64,000 nucleotides of DNA from Pseudomonas asuensis (GCF_014646755.1 NZ_BMNW01000010.1:79146-143145), one strand, 5' to 3'; shown: positions 53,217-63,797, counted from the first letter of the stretch. Notes: a model not told the origin generated them from the letters alone. A program made the numbers and translations.

Positions 53217-54041
53217 TTAAACCATGGCTAGACGTTGCTTTCGTTGCGGCGGCGGAAAGGCAGCATCAAGCAACGCCAGATCATGCTCAGATAACTGAAG
53301 AACGGCAGATTTGGCATTTAGCTCGATATGGTCGAGTCTTACGGCCTTGGGAATAGCGATTACTCCAGGCTGCCGAAGCACCCAGGCTAACGCAACTTGA
53401 GCAGGCGTAGCCCCAAGCCGTTCTGCAACAGTGAACAGCGCTGGGTGCCGGAGCATGCTGCCGCCCTGCCCTATTGGGCAATAAGCCATTAATGGCATTT
53501 GTTGCCTTTGGCACCAGGGTAACAGATCAAACTCAATGCTCCGTTCTTCCAGGTTATACAAAACCTGATTCGAAGCACAACGATCATCCGCAAGCTCAAG
53601 CATGTCGTCCACGTCAAAATTCGACACACCCCAATGCAGAATTTTACCTTGCTCTCGCAGGGCCTCGAAGGCATCTACCGTTTCGCTGAGTGACGTTCCT
53701 CCTCTCCAATGCAGAAGATACAAATCGATACGATCTGTACCTAATCGCTTGAGGCTGCGCTCGCACGCCTGCAGAACCCCGCCTCGACTTGCATTATGGG
53801 GGTACACCTTGCTAACTAAAAAAACACTATCGCGCTGACCGTAAATGGCTTCGCCAACTACGCTTTCGGCGCCACCTTCGGCATACATTTCGGCGGTATC
53901 GATCAGCGTCATGCCAAGCTCAAGTCCACGGCGCAGCGCCCGTATCTCCTGCGCACGCTCCGAGGCCTGCTCTCCCATATGCCACGTACCTTGACCAAGC
54001 GCTGGGACAGCGGTGCCATCAGGCAGGCGAACAGTCTTCAT
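53217..54041 (-). CDS. Aldo/keto reductase
   Basis: A 274-residue NADPH-dependent (alpha/beta)8-barrel reductase with an intact tetrad: Asp48 and Tyr53 in DTAEMYAEGG, Lys78 in LVSKVY, and His111 in LLHW. The cofactor-loop sequence VIAIPKAVR is near the C-terminus. It resembles YeaE-type methylglyoxal reductases. Its ATG overlaps the stop of the upstream VOC gene (ATGA), so the two are coupled. The substrate is unknown. Confidence 0.9.
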   Translation of the reverse strand: MKTVRLPDGTAVPALGQGTWHMGEQASERAQEIRALRRGLELGMTLIDTAEMYAEGGAESVVGEAIYGQRDSVFLVSKVYPHNASRGGVLQACERSLKRLGTDRIDLYLLHWRGGTSLSETVDAFEALREQGKILHWGVSNFDVDDMLELADDRCASNQVLYNLEERSIEFDLLPWCQRQQMPLMAYCPIGQGGSMLRHPALFTVAERLGATPAQVALAWVLRQPGVIAIPKAVRLDHIELNAKSAVLQLSEHDLALLDAAFPPPQRKQRLAMV

Positions 54042-54514
54042 GAGGCATATCCTTCTGTGGCATAACCAGTCCCAGACGTCTTGGCTGGCTTATCTTTCCA
54101 TGGGTTGTAGCTACCGAAGCTCCAAAGATGGCCTTCACGGTCCCGACAGGTAAAGGAGCGGCCGCCATAGGGTGAATCACGAATATCAATGATCACATCA
54201 GCGCCCGATGCTTTGGCGCGCTCGCATAAGACATCCGGCTCTTCCGCTACTAAGTAAAGGCCTTGTGTCACCCCTCTAGCTTGATCAGGCTGCACCATAT
54301 ACGTATCCACATCGTTATGCAGTACAGAAGCTACTATGACCATCCCTTGTCCATAAACAAGCTGAGCATGATCGATACTGCCGTCTTCGTTGGTGATGAG
54401 ATCCTTTACCTCAAACCCAAAAGTCAGACGCAACCAGTCTATAGCGGCAGGTGCATCGTGATAACGGAGAAAAGGAATGGCAAAGCCATGTGCGGCAGGG
54501 AAAGTAGAAGTCAT
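54038..54514 (-). CDS. VOC/glyoxalase-fold protein
   Basis: A 158-residue protein of the glyoxalase/bleomycin-resistance superfamily (PhnB-like). It has PFLRYHDAPAAIDWLRLTFGFEV, GLYLVAEEPDVLCERAKASGADV and DREGHLWSFGSYNPW, the paired beta-alpha-beta-beta-beta layout. It is first in a two-gene operon with the aldo/keto reductase, suggesting aldehyde or dicarbonyl detoxification, which is inferred only from the pairing. Confidence 0.85.
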   Translation of the reverse strand: MTSTFPAAHGFAIPFLRYHDAPAAIDWLRLTFGFEVKDLITNEDGSIDHAQLVYGQGMVIVASVLHNDVDTYMVQPDQARGVTQGLYLVAEEPDVLCERAKASGADVIIDIRDSPYGGRSFTCRDREGHLWSFGSYNPWKDKPAKTSGTGYATEGYAS

Positions 54515-54516
54515 AG

Positions 54517-55692
<1,176 letters not shown>

Positions 55693-55705
55693 CCTCATGA
55701 GGCAC

Positions 55706-55737
55706 ACCTGCGTCCTCAAGGCTTTGAGGGCGCAGGT
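55706..55737. terminator. Hairpin between converging dctP and small secreted protein gene
   Basis: A 14-bp stem with one G-T wobble (ACCTGCGTCCTCAA / TTGAGGGCGCAGGT) and a 4-base loop. It begins 14 bp past the dctP stop and includes the stop codon of the converging gene. No U-run of note follows. Confidence 0.65.
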
Positions 55738-55967
55738 ATACTATCCCACCGCTGTAACGGCTTATTGCCAGATTGCTGACAGCCAATATCCCGAAATGGC
55801 CCCGCCACCTGTTCCCACCCATTACCAGGCGATGTCCTTTGACATACAACCTGCCCGTTAAGCTTGCTGCGCCACTTGAAGAACGCTGCAGGCGCTGCCG
55901 CTACGCTAAGGCTTGCGACAAGTAGTAAGCCTGCAGTCCAGCACTTGCGTCGAAAAAGGCGAGGCAT
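55716..55967 (-). CDS. Small secreted protein of unknown function
   Basis: An 83-residue protein starting MPRLFRRKCWTAGLLLVASL, with a clear signal peptide cleaved near AAAPA. The mature part of about 55 residues has two cysteines (QVVCQRTS and RDIGCQQ) and a FKWR start slightly like DUF4124. The start at 55967 has GGAAG 8 bases upstream; ATG at 55973 is too close to it. The stop lies inside a terminator hairpin. Confidence in the gene rests on the signal peptide and ribosome site. Confidence 0.65.
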   Translation of the reverse strand: MPRLFRRKCWTAGLLLVASLSVAAAPAAFFKWRSKLNGQVVCQRTSPGNGWEQVAGPFRDIGCQQSGNKPLQRWDSIPAPSKP

Positions 55968-56053
55968 GATCATGTCTTCCAATACTGCTCCAAATAGTGA
56001 CCTACACCATTTACTCAGCAAATGGCATACCAAGCGTTACTCTTTGAACAATC

Positions 56054-56089
56054 ATAAAAAAGCCGGAGCAGTTACTCCGGCTTTTTTAT
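56054..56089. terminator. Strong bidirectional terminator
   Basis: Perfect 15-bp stem (ATAAAAAAGCCGGAG and its complement) with a 6-base loop, giving U-runs on both strands. No gene ends immediately beside it on either side, which is unusual. Confidence 0.85.
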
Positions 56090-56225
56090 GGACAAACATG
56101 GCAGCGCTTAGAGTCTTGTTCTCCACGAGGTCTCTATTACTTGCAGCAGCCACCAGAAAGCTGATGTCGTCACTAACAAAAATGCGATGACGCAAGATCT
56201 ACTGCGTGGATCAATTAGCTCATCC

Positions 56226-56251
56226 AAAGGCCCCTTTTAAAAGGGGCCTTT
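56226..56251 (-). terminator. Terminator downstream of putP
   Basis: AAAGGCCCCTTTT followed by AAAAGGGGCCTTT, a perfect 26-bp palindrome, 83 bp past the putP stop in the direction of transcription. Confidence 0.8.
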
Positions 56252-56333
56252 AGGACTGACACTAACTGGTATACCGCGTTTTCTTGAACGACTTTATATC
56301 TACCGTCATTCTTAACGCTTTACTGCATTTCAC

Positions 56334-57818
56334 TTAACTGTTGCGGTATTCCTGCTCTGCAACATCAAAGCGCTGCTTCATGGACTGACTTGGCGCGTCA
56401 CCCAAGCGGCTGAAAATAACAATAGCCAAGCTCGCCAAGATAAAACCAGGAACAATTTCATACAGGCCAAGCCAGCCTAACTGTTTCCAGACAACTACGG
56501 TTACTGCACCGATGATCATGCCAGCCAACGCGCCGTTCCGCGTCATACTCTTCCAGAGCAAGGAGAAGAGAACAACTGGACCAAAGGCTGCACCAAAGCC
56601 TGCCCAGGCATAGGAAACCAGACCTAACACTCGGTTTTCAGGGTTGGAAGCAATCCCGATCGCGATGACCGCAATTAGAAGGACCATAACTCGTCCTACC
56701 CAAACCAACTCCTTCTGGGAGGCGTTCTTACGTAGGAAAGCCTTGTAGAAGTCCTCAGTCAGCGCACTGGAGCAAACCAGAAGCTGGCAGCTTAATGTGC
56801 TCATGACCGCAGCCAGGATGGCTGATAGCAGTACACCAGCAACCCACGGATTAAACAACAATTTCGCTAACTCAATGAAGACTCGCTCAGGGTTTTCTGT
56901 GACTGCGCCAGCATGCTCAGGGTGCGTGGCAAAGTAAGCAATTCCAAAGAAGCCCACTCCTACTGCCCCGGCCAGACAAAGGATCATCCAGGCCATACCA
57001 ATCCGACGTGCTGAGCGCATCGACTTAACCGAATCCGCGGCCATGAAGCGCGCCAGGATGTGGGGCTGACCAAAATAACCTAACCCCCAAGCCAGTAACG
57101 AAATCACACCGACGAAGGTAGCGCCCTTGAAGAGGTCAAAATGAGTAGGGTTCACACTTTCGATTGCGGCAAAGGCTGGCTCAAGACCACCCGTGGCATT
57201 GAGAATCATGATTGGCGCTAGAATCAACGCAAAGATCATGAGCGTGGCTTGTACGGTATCCGTCCAACTGACCGCAAGGAAACCACCTACAAAGGTATAG
57301 AGGATAGTAGCCAGAGCCCCTGCCCATAGTGCTGTTTCGTAAGACAGGCCAAAGGTACTTTCAAACAAGCGGGCCCCAGCAACAACGCCTGAAGCACAAT
57401 AGATGGTGAAAAAGACAAGAATGATGACCGCCGAGAAAATACGCAGGATGCGGCTATGGTCCTCAAAGCGATGCGTAAAGTAATCCGGAAGCGTCAGGGC
57501 ATTATTATTATGCTCGGTATGAACACGTAGCCGGCCTGCAACTAACAGCCAGTTCAACCAAGCACCTACAATCAGGCCAATTGCGATCCAACTTTCCGAG
57601 AAGCCCGCTACGAAAATAGCGCCTGGCAATCCCATCAGCAGCCAGCCACTCATATCTGAAGCACCGGCGGATAGTGCTGTTACTACGCTACCGAGGCTTC
57701 TCCCTCCCAGAATGTAATCGTCGAAATTTTTTGTAGATCGCCACGCCAGAAAGCCAATCAAGACCATGGCAGCGATATAGATCAGGAAAGTGATCAGAGT
57801 AGGAGTATTGACGCTCAT
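56334..57818 (-). CDS. putP: Sodium/proline symporter PutP
   Basis: A 494-residue sodium:solute symporter with about 13 membrane helices. The early sequence DDYILGGRSLGSVVTALSAGASDMSGWLLMGLPGA is the PutP signature. GLGYFGQPHILARFMA and LSAILAAVMSTLSCQLLVCSSALTED form the sodium and proline sites. The start at 57818 (MSVNTPTLITFLIY) follows GAGGG. It imports proline for catabolism and osmoprotection; putA is not in the window. Confidence 0.96.
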   Translation of the reverse strand: MSVNTPTLITFLIYIAAMVLIGFLAWRSTKNFDDYILGGRSLGSVVTALSAGASDMSGWLLMGLPGAIFVAGFSESWIAIGLIVGAWLNWLLVAGRLRVHTEHNNNALTLPDYFTHRFEDHSRILRIFSAVIILVFFTIYCASGVVAGARLFESTFGLSYETALWAGALATILYTFVGGFLAVSWTDTVQATLMIFALILAPIMILNATGGLEPAFAAIESVNPTHFDLFKGATFVGVISLLAWGLGYFGQPHILARFMAADSVKSMRSARRIGMAWMILCLAGAVGVGFFGIAYFATHPEHAGAVTENPERVFIELAKLLFNPWVAGVLLSAILAAVMSTLSCQLLVCSSALTEDFYKAFLRKNASQKELVWVGRVMVLLIAVIAIGIASNPENRVLGLVSYAWAGFGAAFGPVVLFSLLWKSMTRNGALAGMIIGAVTVVVWKQLGWLGLYEIVPGFILASLAIVIFSRLGDAPSQSMKQRFDVAEQEYRNS

Positions 57819-59102
57819 TATTCCCTCATTATTTGTTGTTGTGGGGTCAACTACCCATCGTCCCCACGTTGGCAGAGGGCGACGCACATGCCGTCACCGT
57901 TGGGCAACCTATTAGGTATGCACCAGACAGAGTTCCATTCTGTCTTCTGGAACTACCAGTCTCCTGGTCTGTTATGGATCAGCTAGGTATTACCTTGGGC
58001 TACCGGGCAATAAAAGTATCAGCAGACGAAGCGCAACCGTAGCCAGATGAACATTCTACGGAATTGGCCAACAAGTTGGGATAGCCATTGGCAATCAAAA
58101 ATATTCTTGAAACAAGGCCTTAACCCCATTTCAGTCACGCTATAAGGAGAGAAGGTGCAACCTTCCGGGTTGCGCCTTAAAAAGCAGAATCTTAATAAGT
58201 GACATTTCTACGTATAAGGGATAGGCGTGCAAAAACAGCCGTTGCCTTGCAACTGAACCTACTGAGGCTTCCATTGCAGCCATAAGTCCCTCCACCAGCC
58301 TGATGAAATTATGCCAAGTCAGCTGCTGCACTTTGTGGCCTTCCTGCATGGAAAAGCCCAGGTCTCCTGACTTCGGAAAGCTTGTTCCAATACCGCTATG
58401 AAAAGAGCTCGAGGATTTCTCACTGGCAGTTACGTTAATAGCGTAACGAGCATTGGCTGGGATAAGGAAACCACTGCTCTCAATCACTTGATTGATACTG
58501 GCAACGGAAGGACACAATAAACATGATATTTACCGGCCGGTAAATTGAGCGTCATAAGGTCTTTCTTATCACGAATAGCAAACTACGCATCATCAGTGGC
58601 AACGATTATTTCGCTATCCGATCATGATTGTTAAATCCACCCGAATACCATGCATCTAGAGTGTCATTGGACCAACGGGAATACTGTAACAGAAGGCGAA
58701 ACTGAACCTTTGGCAAAGGGAAAGGACTGCGCTTAAGCATGGCTGAATAGTGTCTGTGTTTACGCCACACCTTTCAGCCATAAGTCTAAGTCTAAGTCTA
58801 GATCGACAATCAGCATCTACATTAGCCTCTAAACCGATACAGGGATGGACGCTAGCATCTGGAATGATCAGGCTCATACACGACAGACCTTTGCGCTGCC
58901 CCCTCCTACTTCAAAGTCAGCGCTCACCACCGAGGACAGCACAGCTAATAATGCCCATATGCGAATGCTGCACTGCTGACAAAGAGACAATAAATAAATG
59001 AACAACCCAGAGGCCAGGCCAATTTCACTCAGGTTTACCTTACTTAAATGACGCACACCCGCCTATTTATCTGTAGTCAAGTCCAAAGCAGCCATTGGCT
59101 GC
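57819..59102. other. About 1.3-kb gene-poor region between putP and lon2
   Basis: No frame here has recognisable homology, signal sequence or a convincing ribosome site. The longest leftward frame (58140-58517, 125 codons, TTG start) is of mixed composition. Seen in it: a GC-rich hairpin at about 58153-58180, a perfect palindrome at 58528-58545, and a short tandem TAAGTC repeat (3.3 copies) at 58781-58800. It may hold a decayed gene or orphan coding sequence. Confidence 0.5.
58528..58545. promoter_or_regulatory. Perfect 18-bp palindrome with TACCGGCCGGTA core
   Basis: ATTTACCGGCCGGTAAAT is fully self-complementary. The shape resembles operators of TetR-family repressors. No TetR-type gene was recognised next to it, so its owner is unknown. 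Confidence 0.5.
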
Positions 59103-59131
59103 ATTGAAAAGCGCCATAGTCCTCCCCATGT
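59103..59131 (+). promoter_or_regulatory. RpoH (sigma-32) heat-shock promoter of lon2
   Basis: ATTGAAA at 59103-59109 and CCCCATGT at 59124-59131, with a 14-base spacer, match CTTGAAA-N(11-16)-CCCCATNT with one change. The start of transcription would be about 59137, giving a leader of about 25 bases to the lon2 ATG. Confidence 0.75.
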
Positions 59132-59162
59132 TGATCGCAAATATTCATTCTAAGGTAAGTCA

Positions 59163-61550
59163 ATGAGCGATCAGGAACACACTCCCGAAATCATCAGTGG
59201 CGACGGTTCAAAAACCGGCCTTGCACTGCCTGGGCAAAATCTTCCAGACAAGCTTTACATCATTCCCATCCATAACCGGCCCTTCTTTCCAGCCCAGGTC
59301 CTGCCTGTCATTGTCAATGAAGAGCCCTGGGCCGAGACACTGGAGCTGGTGGCCAAAACAGATCATCACTGTTTGGCATTGTTCTATATGGATAATCCGC
59401 CAGAAGATGGAAACAGCTTTGATCCAGATAATCTACCGGAGCACGGCACACTGGTTCGCGTCCATCATGCAAGCCGGGAAAACGGTAAATTACAGTTCGT
59501 AGCACAAGGTCTTTCACGCGTTAAAATAAGTGGTTGGCTAAGACGTAAGCACCCTTATCTTGTTGAAGTCGAACATGCAAAGACACCAACCGACCCAAGC
59601 GATGAAGTCAAAGCGTATGGCATGGCACTTATCAATGCGATCAAAGAGCTGCTTCCGCTTAACCCGCTATACAGTGAAGAACTGAAGAATTACCTCAACC
59701 GATTCAGCCCTAATGATCCTTCGCCTTTGACTGATTTTGCGGCGGCCTTAACCACTGCACCGGGTCAGGAACTGCAGCAGGTCCTGGATACGGTCCCAAT
59801 CCTGAAGCGCATGGAAAAGGTCCTGCCATTGCTACGCAAGGAGGTTGAGGTTGGACGCCTGCAGAAAGAGCTGTCTGCTGAGGTCAATCGTAAGATCAGT
59901 GAGCGGCAACGCGAGTTCTTTCTCCGCGAGCAACTCAAGCTTATTCAGCAAGAACTGGGCATAACGAAAGATGACCGTAGTAGCGATCTGGAAAGCTTTA
60001 AACAGCGCCTGGAAGGCAAGGTCTTGCCGGAGCCAGTACGTAAACGCATCGACGATGAGTTTAATAAACTTTCTATTCTCGAGACAGGCTCACCTGAATA
60101 TGGTGTAACGCGCAACTATCTAGACTGGGCCACCGATCTACCGTGGGGCATCCAGGGTCAGGATAATCTCGACCTTAAACGTGCGCGTAAGGTTTTGGAT
60201 CGTCATCATGCCGGTCTTGACGATATTAAAAGTCGTATTCTCGAGTTTCTGGCAGTGGGTGCCTATAAAGGAGAAGTGTCTGGCTCTATCGTATTGCTTG
60301 TAGGCCCTCCAGGTGTAGGCAAAACCAGCATCGGCAAGTCAATTGCAGAATCACTTAGCCGACCTTTTTATCGCTTCAGCGTAGGCGGCATGCGAGACGA
60401 AGCGGAAATCAAAGGCCATCGCCGTACCTATATCGGAGCCATGCCTGGAAAGCTTGTACAGGCATTACGTGATGTCAAAGTCATGAATCCTGTCATCATG
60501 CTGGACGAAATCGATAAGATGGGTGCCAGCTATCAGGGGGACCCCGCGTCTGCTCTACTGGAAACACTAGATCCTGAGCAAAATGTCGACTTTCTAGATC
60601 ATTATCTGGATCTGCGGCTCGACCTATCCAATGTGTTATTCATATGTACCGCCAATACTATGGACTCTATTCCTGGCCCGCTTTTGGACCGTATGGAAGT
60701 CATTCGGTTGTCCGGCTACATCTCTGAAGAGAAACAGGCTATTGCCAAACGCCACCTATGGCCCAAGCAGCTAGAAAAGGCTGGAGTTCCCAAGGAGCGC
60801 TTAGCCATCAGTGATAGCGCCTTGAAAACCATTGTTGAGGGTTACGCTCGAGAAGCAGGTGTACGGCAGCTCGAAAAACAGCTGGGCAAACTGGTACGCA
60901 AGGCCATCATGAAGCTTATTGATAATCCTGAACTTCGCCTCAAGATAGGCTCGAGTGACATCGAGAGTTATTTAGGAAAACCCGTCTTCCGTAAAGAGCA
61001 GGTCTTAAATGGCATAGGTATCATCACAGGTCTAGCCTGGACAAGCATGGGAGGCGCTACCCTTCCCGTAGAAGCTACACGAATCCATACCTTAAACCGC
61101 GGGTTTAAACTTACCGGTCAGTTAGGTGAGGTCATGAAGGAATCAGCTGAGATAGCATACAGCTATATAACGTCTCATCTGAAAGAGTTCAAAGGTGACC
61201 CTAGCTTCTTCGATCAAGCATTTGTCCACTTGCATGTTCCAGAGGGGGCTACACCCAAAGATGGACCAAGTGCCGGCATTACCATGGCCAGTGCTCTGTT
61301 GTCCTTGGCAAGGAACCAAGCCCCCAAGAAGAACATAGCCATGACAGGGGAGCTAACGTTGACTGGCCAAGTTCTGCCAATTGGAGGCGTCAGGGAAAAG
61401 GTCATTGCGGCACGCCGGCAAAAAATCTTTGAACTGATACTCCCAGAAGCCAACAGAGGAGACTTCGAGGAGCTTCCTGAGTATTTAAAAGAAGGATTGA
61501 CTGTTCATTTTGCCAAGCGGTTTTCAGATGTAACCAAACTCCTCTTCTAA
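59163..61550 (+). CDS. lon2: ATP-dependent Lon protease, second paralogue (AsrA type)
   Basis: A 795-residue Lon. The N-terminal substrate domain contains LYIIPIHNRPFFPAQVLPVIV, the AAA+ domain has Walker A GPPGVGKT (381-388) and Walker B VIMLDEIDKM, and the S16 protease has Ser703 (DGPSAG) and Lys746 (VREKV). The N-terminus differs from classical pseudomonad Lon and matches the second paralogue, AsrA, linked to heat and aminoglycoside stress. An RpoH-type promoter precedes it, and icp follows as in P. aeruginosa. Confidence 0.93.
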   Translation: MSDQEHTPEIISGDGSKTGLALPGQNLPDKLYIIPIHNRPFFPAQVLPVIVNEEPWAETLELVAKTDHHCLALFYMDNPPEDGNSFDPDNLPEHGTLVRVHHASRENGKLQFVAQGLSRVKISGWLRRKHPYLVEVEHAKTPTDPSDEVKAYGMALINAIKELLPLNPLYSEELKNYLNRFSPNDPSPLTDFAAALTTAPGQELQQVLDTVPILKRMEKVLPLLRKEVEVGRLQKELSAEVNRKISERQREFFLREQLKLIQQELGITKDDRSSDLESFKQRLEGKVLPEPVRKRIDDEFNKLSILETGSPEYGVTRNYLDWATDLPWGIQGQDNLDLKRARKVLDRHHAGLDDIKSRILEFLAVGAYKGEVSGSIVLLVGPPGVGKTSIGKSIAESLSRPFYRFSVGGMRDEAEIKGHRRTYIGAMPGKLVQALRDVKVMNPVIMLDEIDKMGASYQGDPASALLETLDPEQNVDFLDHYLDLRLDLSNVLFICTANTMDSIPGPLLDRMEVIRLSGYISEEKQAIAKRHLWPKQLEKAGVPKERLAISDSALKTIVEGYAREAGVRQLEKQLGKLVRKAIMKLIDNPELRLKIGSSDIESYLGKPVFRKEQVLNGIGIITGLAWTSMGGATLPVEATRIHTLNRGFKLTGQLGEVMKESAEIAYSYITSHLKEFKGDPSFFDQAFVHLHVPEGATPKDGPSAGITMASALLSLARNQAPKKNIAMTGELTLTGQVLPIGGVREKVIAARRQKIFELILPEANRGDFEELPEYLKEGLTVHFAKRFSDVTKLLF

Positions 61551-61641
61551 ACCATCGGTTAGGGCAGTTTCTATATGAGCCTGCCCTTGCCCGCCTTAAC
61601 TTCGCTATCCTTACGTCTTGGCAAAGACTTTGGAGATACGA

Positions 61642-62043
61642 ATGTTAAGATCAGCTACGCTTTGCTCTGTGTTGGCAGCGCTGCTCGTCGCCGGTTGCAC
61701 AAGCACTCCTAAGCACAGCATTGCAGTTAATGAGAGCACGCGTTGTAAACCTCTTTTAATAAAACAGGGTCAAGAGCTACATCTTTCACTTCCTAGTGAT
61801 CCGACAACAGGGTACAGATGGAAGCTCGATAACACCGCGCCTTCAGTTTTAAAAAGCCTTGGGCCAGAAGTTTTTTCATCCGCCGATGAAAGCGAGGACG
61901 GTATAGGCTCAGCGGGGCAATCTTCCTGGCGCTTTCAAGCGGCTCAGCTGGGGGCTGCTGAACTCAAACTGCAGTATCAGCAGCCATGGGAGGTAAACAA
62001 TACTCCTGAAAAGACCTTTACCTGCCGCATAGAGGTGAAATAG
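61642..62043 (+). CDS. icp: Chagasin-type cysteine peptidase inhibitor (lipoprotein)
   Basis: A 133-residue protein with a lipobox LLVAGC (Cys19). The three inhibitor loops of family I42 are recognisable: DPTTGYRW, the Gly-rich DGIGSAGQSSW, and YQQPWEV. It should inhibit papain-like cysteine peptidases from the cell envelope. The start at 61642 follows GGAGATA. It is 91 bp after lon2; the same pair occurs in P. aeruginosa. Confidence 0.87.
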   Translation: MLRSATLCSVLAALLVAGCTSTPKHSIAVNESTRCKPLLIKQGQELHLSLPSDPTTGYRWKLDNTAPSVLKSLGPEVFSSADESEDGIGSAGQSSWRFQAAQLGAAELKLQYQQPWEVNNTPEKTFTCRIEVK

Positions 62044-62091
62044 TCACCCACCTGCTCGGTTAAACTATTCAATTTTTAGTGGTACTTATTA

Positions 62092-62832
62092 ATGAGTGAA
62101 CAGGACCATTTATTCGCCCAGCCACAAGCCAAGGTCGCCGACTTTATCTTTAACGAAAATGTGGCTCGCGTTTTTCCTGACATGATCAAGCGTTCAGTGC
62201 CAGGTTATCCCACTATCGTTGAAAACATAGGTGTCATTGCAGCACAGTTCGCTCAGCCAAATACTGTTCTGTATGATTTAGGCTGCTCCCTAGGCGCGGT
62301 CTCACAGTCATTAAGACGCCATGTTCAGTGTGACTCAACAAAAATCATTGCTGTCGATAACTCCACTGCAATGATTCAGCGCTGCGATGAATACATGTCT
62401 GCACAAAGCTCAATGTATGAGGAGTTACAGCCTATTGAAGTTATTGAAGCTGACATCCTCTCGCTGGATCTGCTGCCCGCGTCAGTAGTTGCTTTAAACT
62501 TTACATTGCAGTTTATCGATCCTGAAAAGCGCTTAAGTCTTTTACGTAAGATTCATAGTGCTCTTCACCCAAAGGGCGCTCTTTTACTGTCCGAAAAAAT
62601 CAGGTTTGAATCTCAGGCAGATCAGACGCTTTTAAATGATCTGCATATAGCCTTTAAACGAGCCAATGGCTATAGCGAAATGGAAATTGCTCAAAAGCGT
62701 AGTGCTTTAGAAAATGTCATGATGATTGACTCTATTGAGGTGCATCGTCAGCGCCTGCAAGAAGCCGGTTTTACTTCAGTCACGCCTTGGTTCCAATGCT
62801 TTAACTTTGCATCATTCGTAGCTCTTCCATGA
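62092..62832 (+). CDS. cmoA: Carboxy-S-adenosyl-L-methionine synthase CmoA
   Basis: A 246-residue SAM-fold enzyme that turns SAM and prephenate into carboxy-SAM. It has [24 protein letters not shown], the SAM motif [11 protein letters not shown], and [11 protein letters not shown], all typical of CmoA. It overlaps cmoB by ATGA, so the product is made next to its user. Confidence 0.95.
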   Translation: MSEQDHLFAQPQAKVADFIFNENVARVFPDMIKRSVPGYPTIVENIGVIAAQFAQPNTVLYDLGCSLGAVSQSLRRHVQCDSTKIIAVDNSTAMIQRCDEYMSAQSSMYEELQPIEVIEADILSLDLLPASVVALNFTLQFIDPEKRLSLLRKIHSALHPKGALLLSEKIRFESQADQTLLNDLHIAFKRANGYSEMEIAQKRSALENVMMIDSIEVHRQRLQEAGFTSVTPWFQCFNFASFVALP

Positions 62833-63797
62833 TCAACACATTAAATATTGATGCACTTATAAAGCGACTGGGTGAAGGCCCCTTAGGGAGCTGGTTGATA
62901 AATCTTCCAGAGACTATTGGGGCTAAGCTTGAAAAAGGCCATGGCGATCTCGCTCGATGGCAGACAGCTCTTCAAGCTTTACCTGATATAACGGCTAATA
63001 ATATCTATTTGAAAGACGTTTTTTGTCTAGATGCATCTATAGATCCTCAGATCCAACAGACCTTAAAATCAGCCCTATTACAGCTATCGCCTTGGCGTAA
63101 AGGTCCCTTTGAGATATTTGGTGTTCACATCGATACAGAGTGGCGCTCAGATTGGAAGTGGGAGCGCGTATCAAAACATGTAGACTTAAAAAACAAAGTT
63201 GTCTTAGACGTAGGCTGCGGTAACGGATATTACGCATGGCGTATGTTAGGAGCTGGCGCTCATACAGTGATCGGAATTGACCCTAATTGGCTTTTTCTAT
63301 GCCAGTTTATGTCCATGAAGAAATATCTGCCTGACCTACCAGTCTGGAGTCTTCCTCTAACACTAGAAGAGCTCCCCCCCTCTCTTAACGGGTTCGACAC
63401 AGTATTTTCAATGGGCGTGCTTTATCACAGGCGCTCCCCCATTGATCACCTTTTAGCACTTAAGGACTGCCTGCGCCCGTCTGGGGAGTTAGTACTTGAA
63501 ACATTAGTGGTAGAGGGGAATGAGCACACCGTATTAGTACCGGAAGATCGCTACGCACAAATGAGGAATGTTTGGTTTCTACCTTCTCCTGCTGCGCTCG
63601 AACTATGGCTGCGCCGTGCGGGATTCAAGAACATTCGATTAGCAGATATTAGTAAAACATCTGTTCAAGAACAGCGTTCTACTGAGTGGATGAAGTTTCA
63701 ATCGCTGCCCGCCTTTTTAGACCCTACAGATGCAAACCTTACAGTAGAAGGTCTCCCCGCCCCGCTACGTGCGACATTTATAGCCGAAAAACCATAG
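62829..63797 (+). CDS. cmoB: tRNA U34 carboxymethyltransferase CmoB
   Basis: A 322-residue enzyme that transfers the carboxymethyl group from carboxy-SAM to ho5U34 of tRNA, forming cmo5U. The signatures are [39 protein letters not shown] and [16 protein letters not shown]. The ho5U34 substrate is made by TrhO, also encoded in this window. Confidence 0.96.
   Translation: MINTLNIDALIKRLGEGPLGSWLINLPETIGAKLEKGHGDLARWQTALQALPDITANNIYLKDVFCLDASIDPQIQQTLKSALLQLSPWRKGPFEIFGVHIDTEWRSDWKWERVSKHVDLKNKVVLDVGCGNGYYAWRMLGAGAHTVIGIDPNWLFLCQFMSMKKYLPDLPVWSLPLTLEELPPSLNGFDTVFSMGVLYHRRSPIDHLLALKDCLRPSGELVLETLVVEGNEHTVLVPEDRYAQMRNVWFLPSPAALELWLRRAGFKNIRLADISKTSVQEQRSTEWMKFQSLPAFLDPTDANLTVEGLPAPLRATFIAEKP

Noticed and set aside
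55864..56190. 108-codon rightward frame
   Set aside because: It is antisense to the small secreted protein gene and reads straight through a perfect terminator at 56054-56089.
58140..58517. 125-codon leftward frame in the putP-lon2 gap
   Set aside because: It starts with TTG without a ribosome site, reads through a GC-rich hairpin and has no recognised motif. Kept only as part of the gap description.
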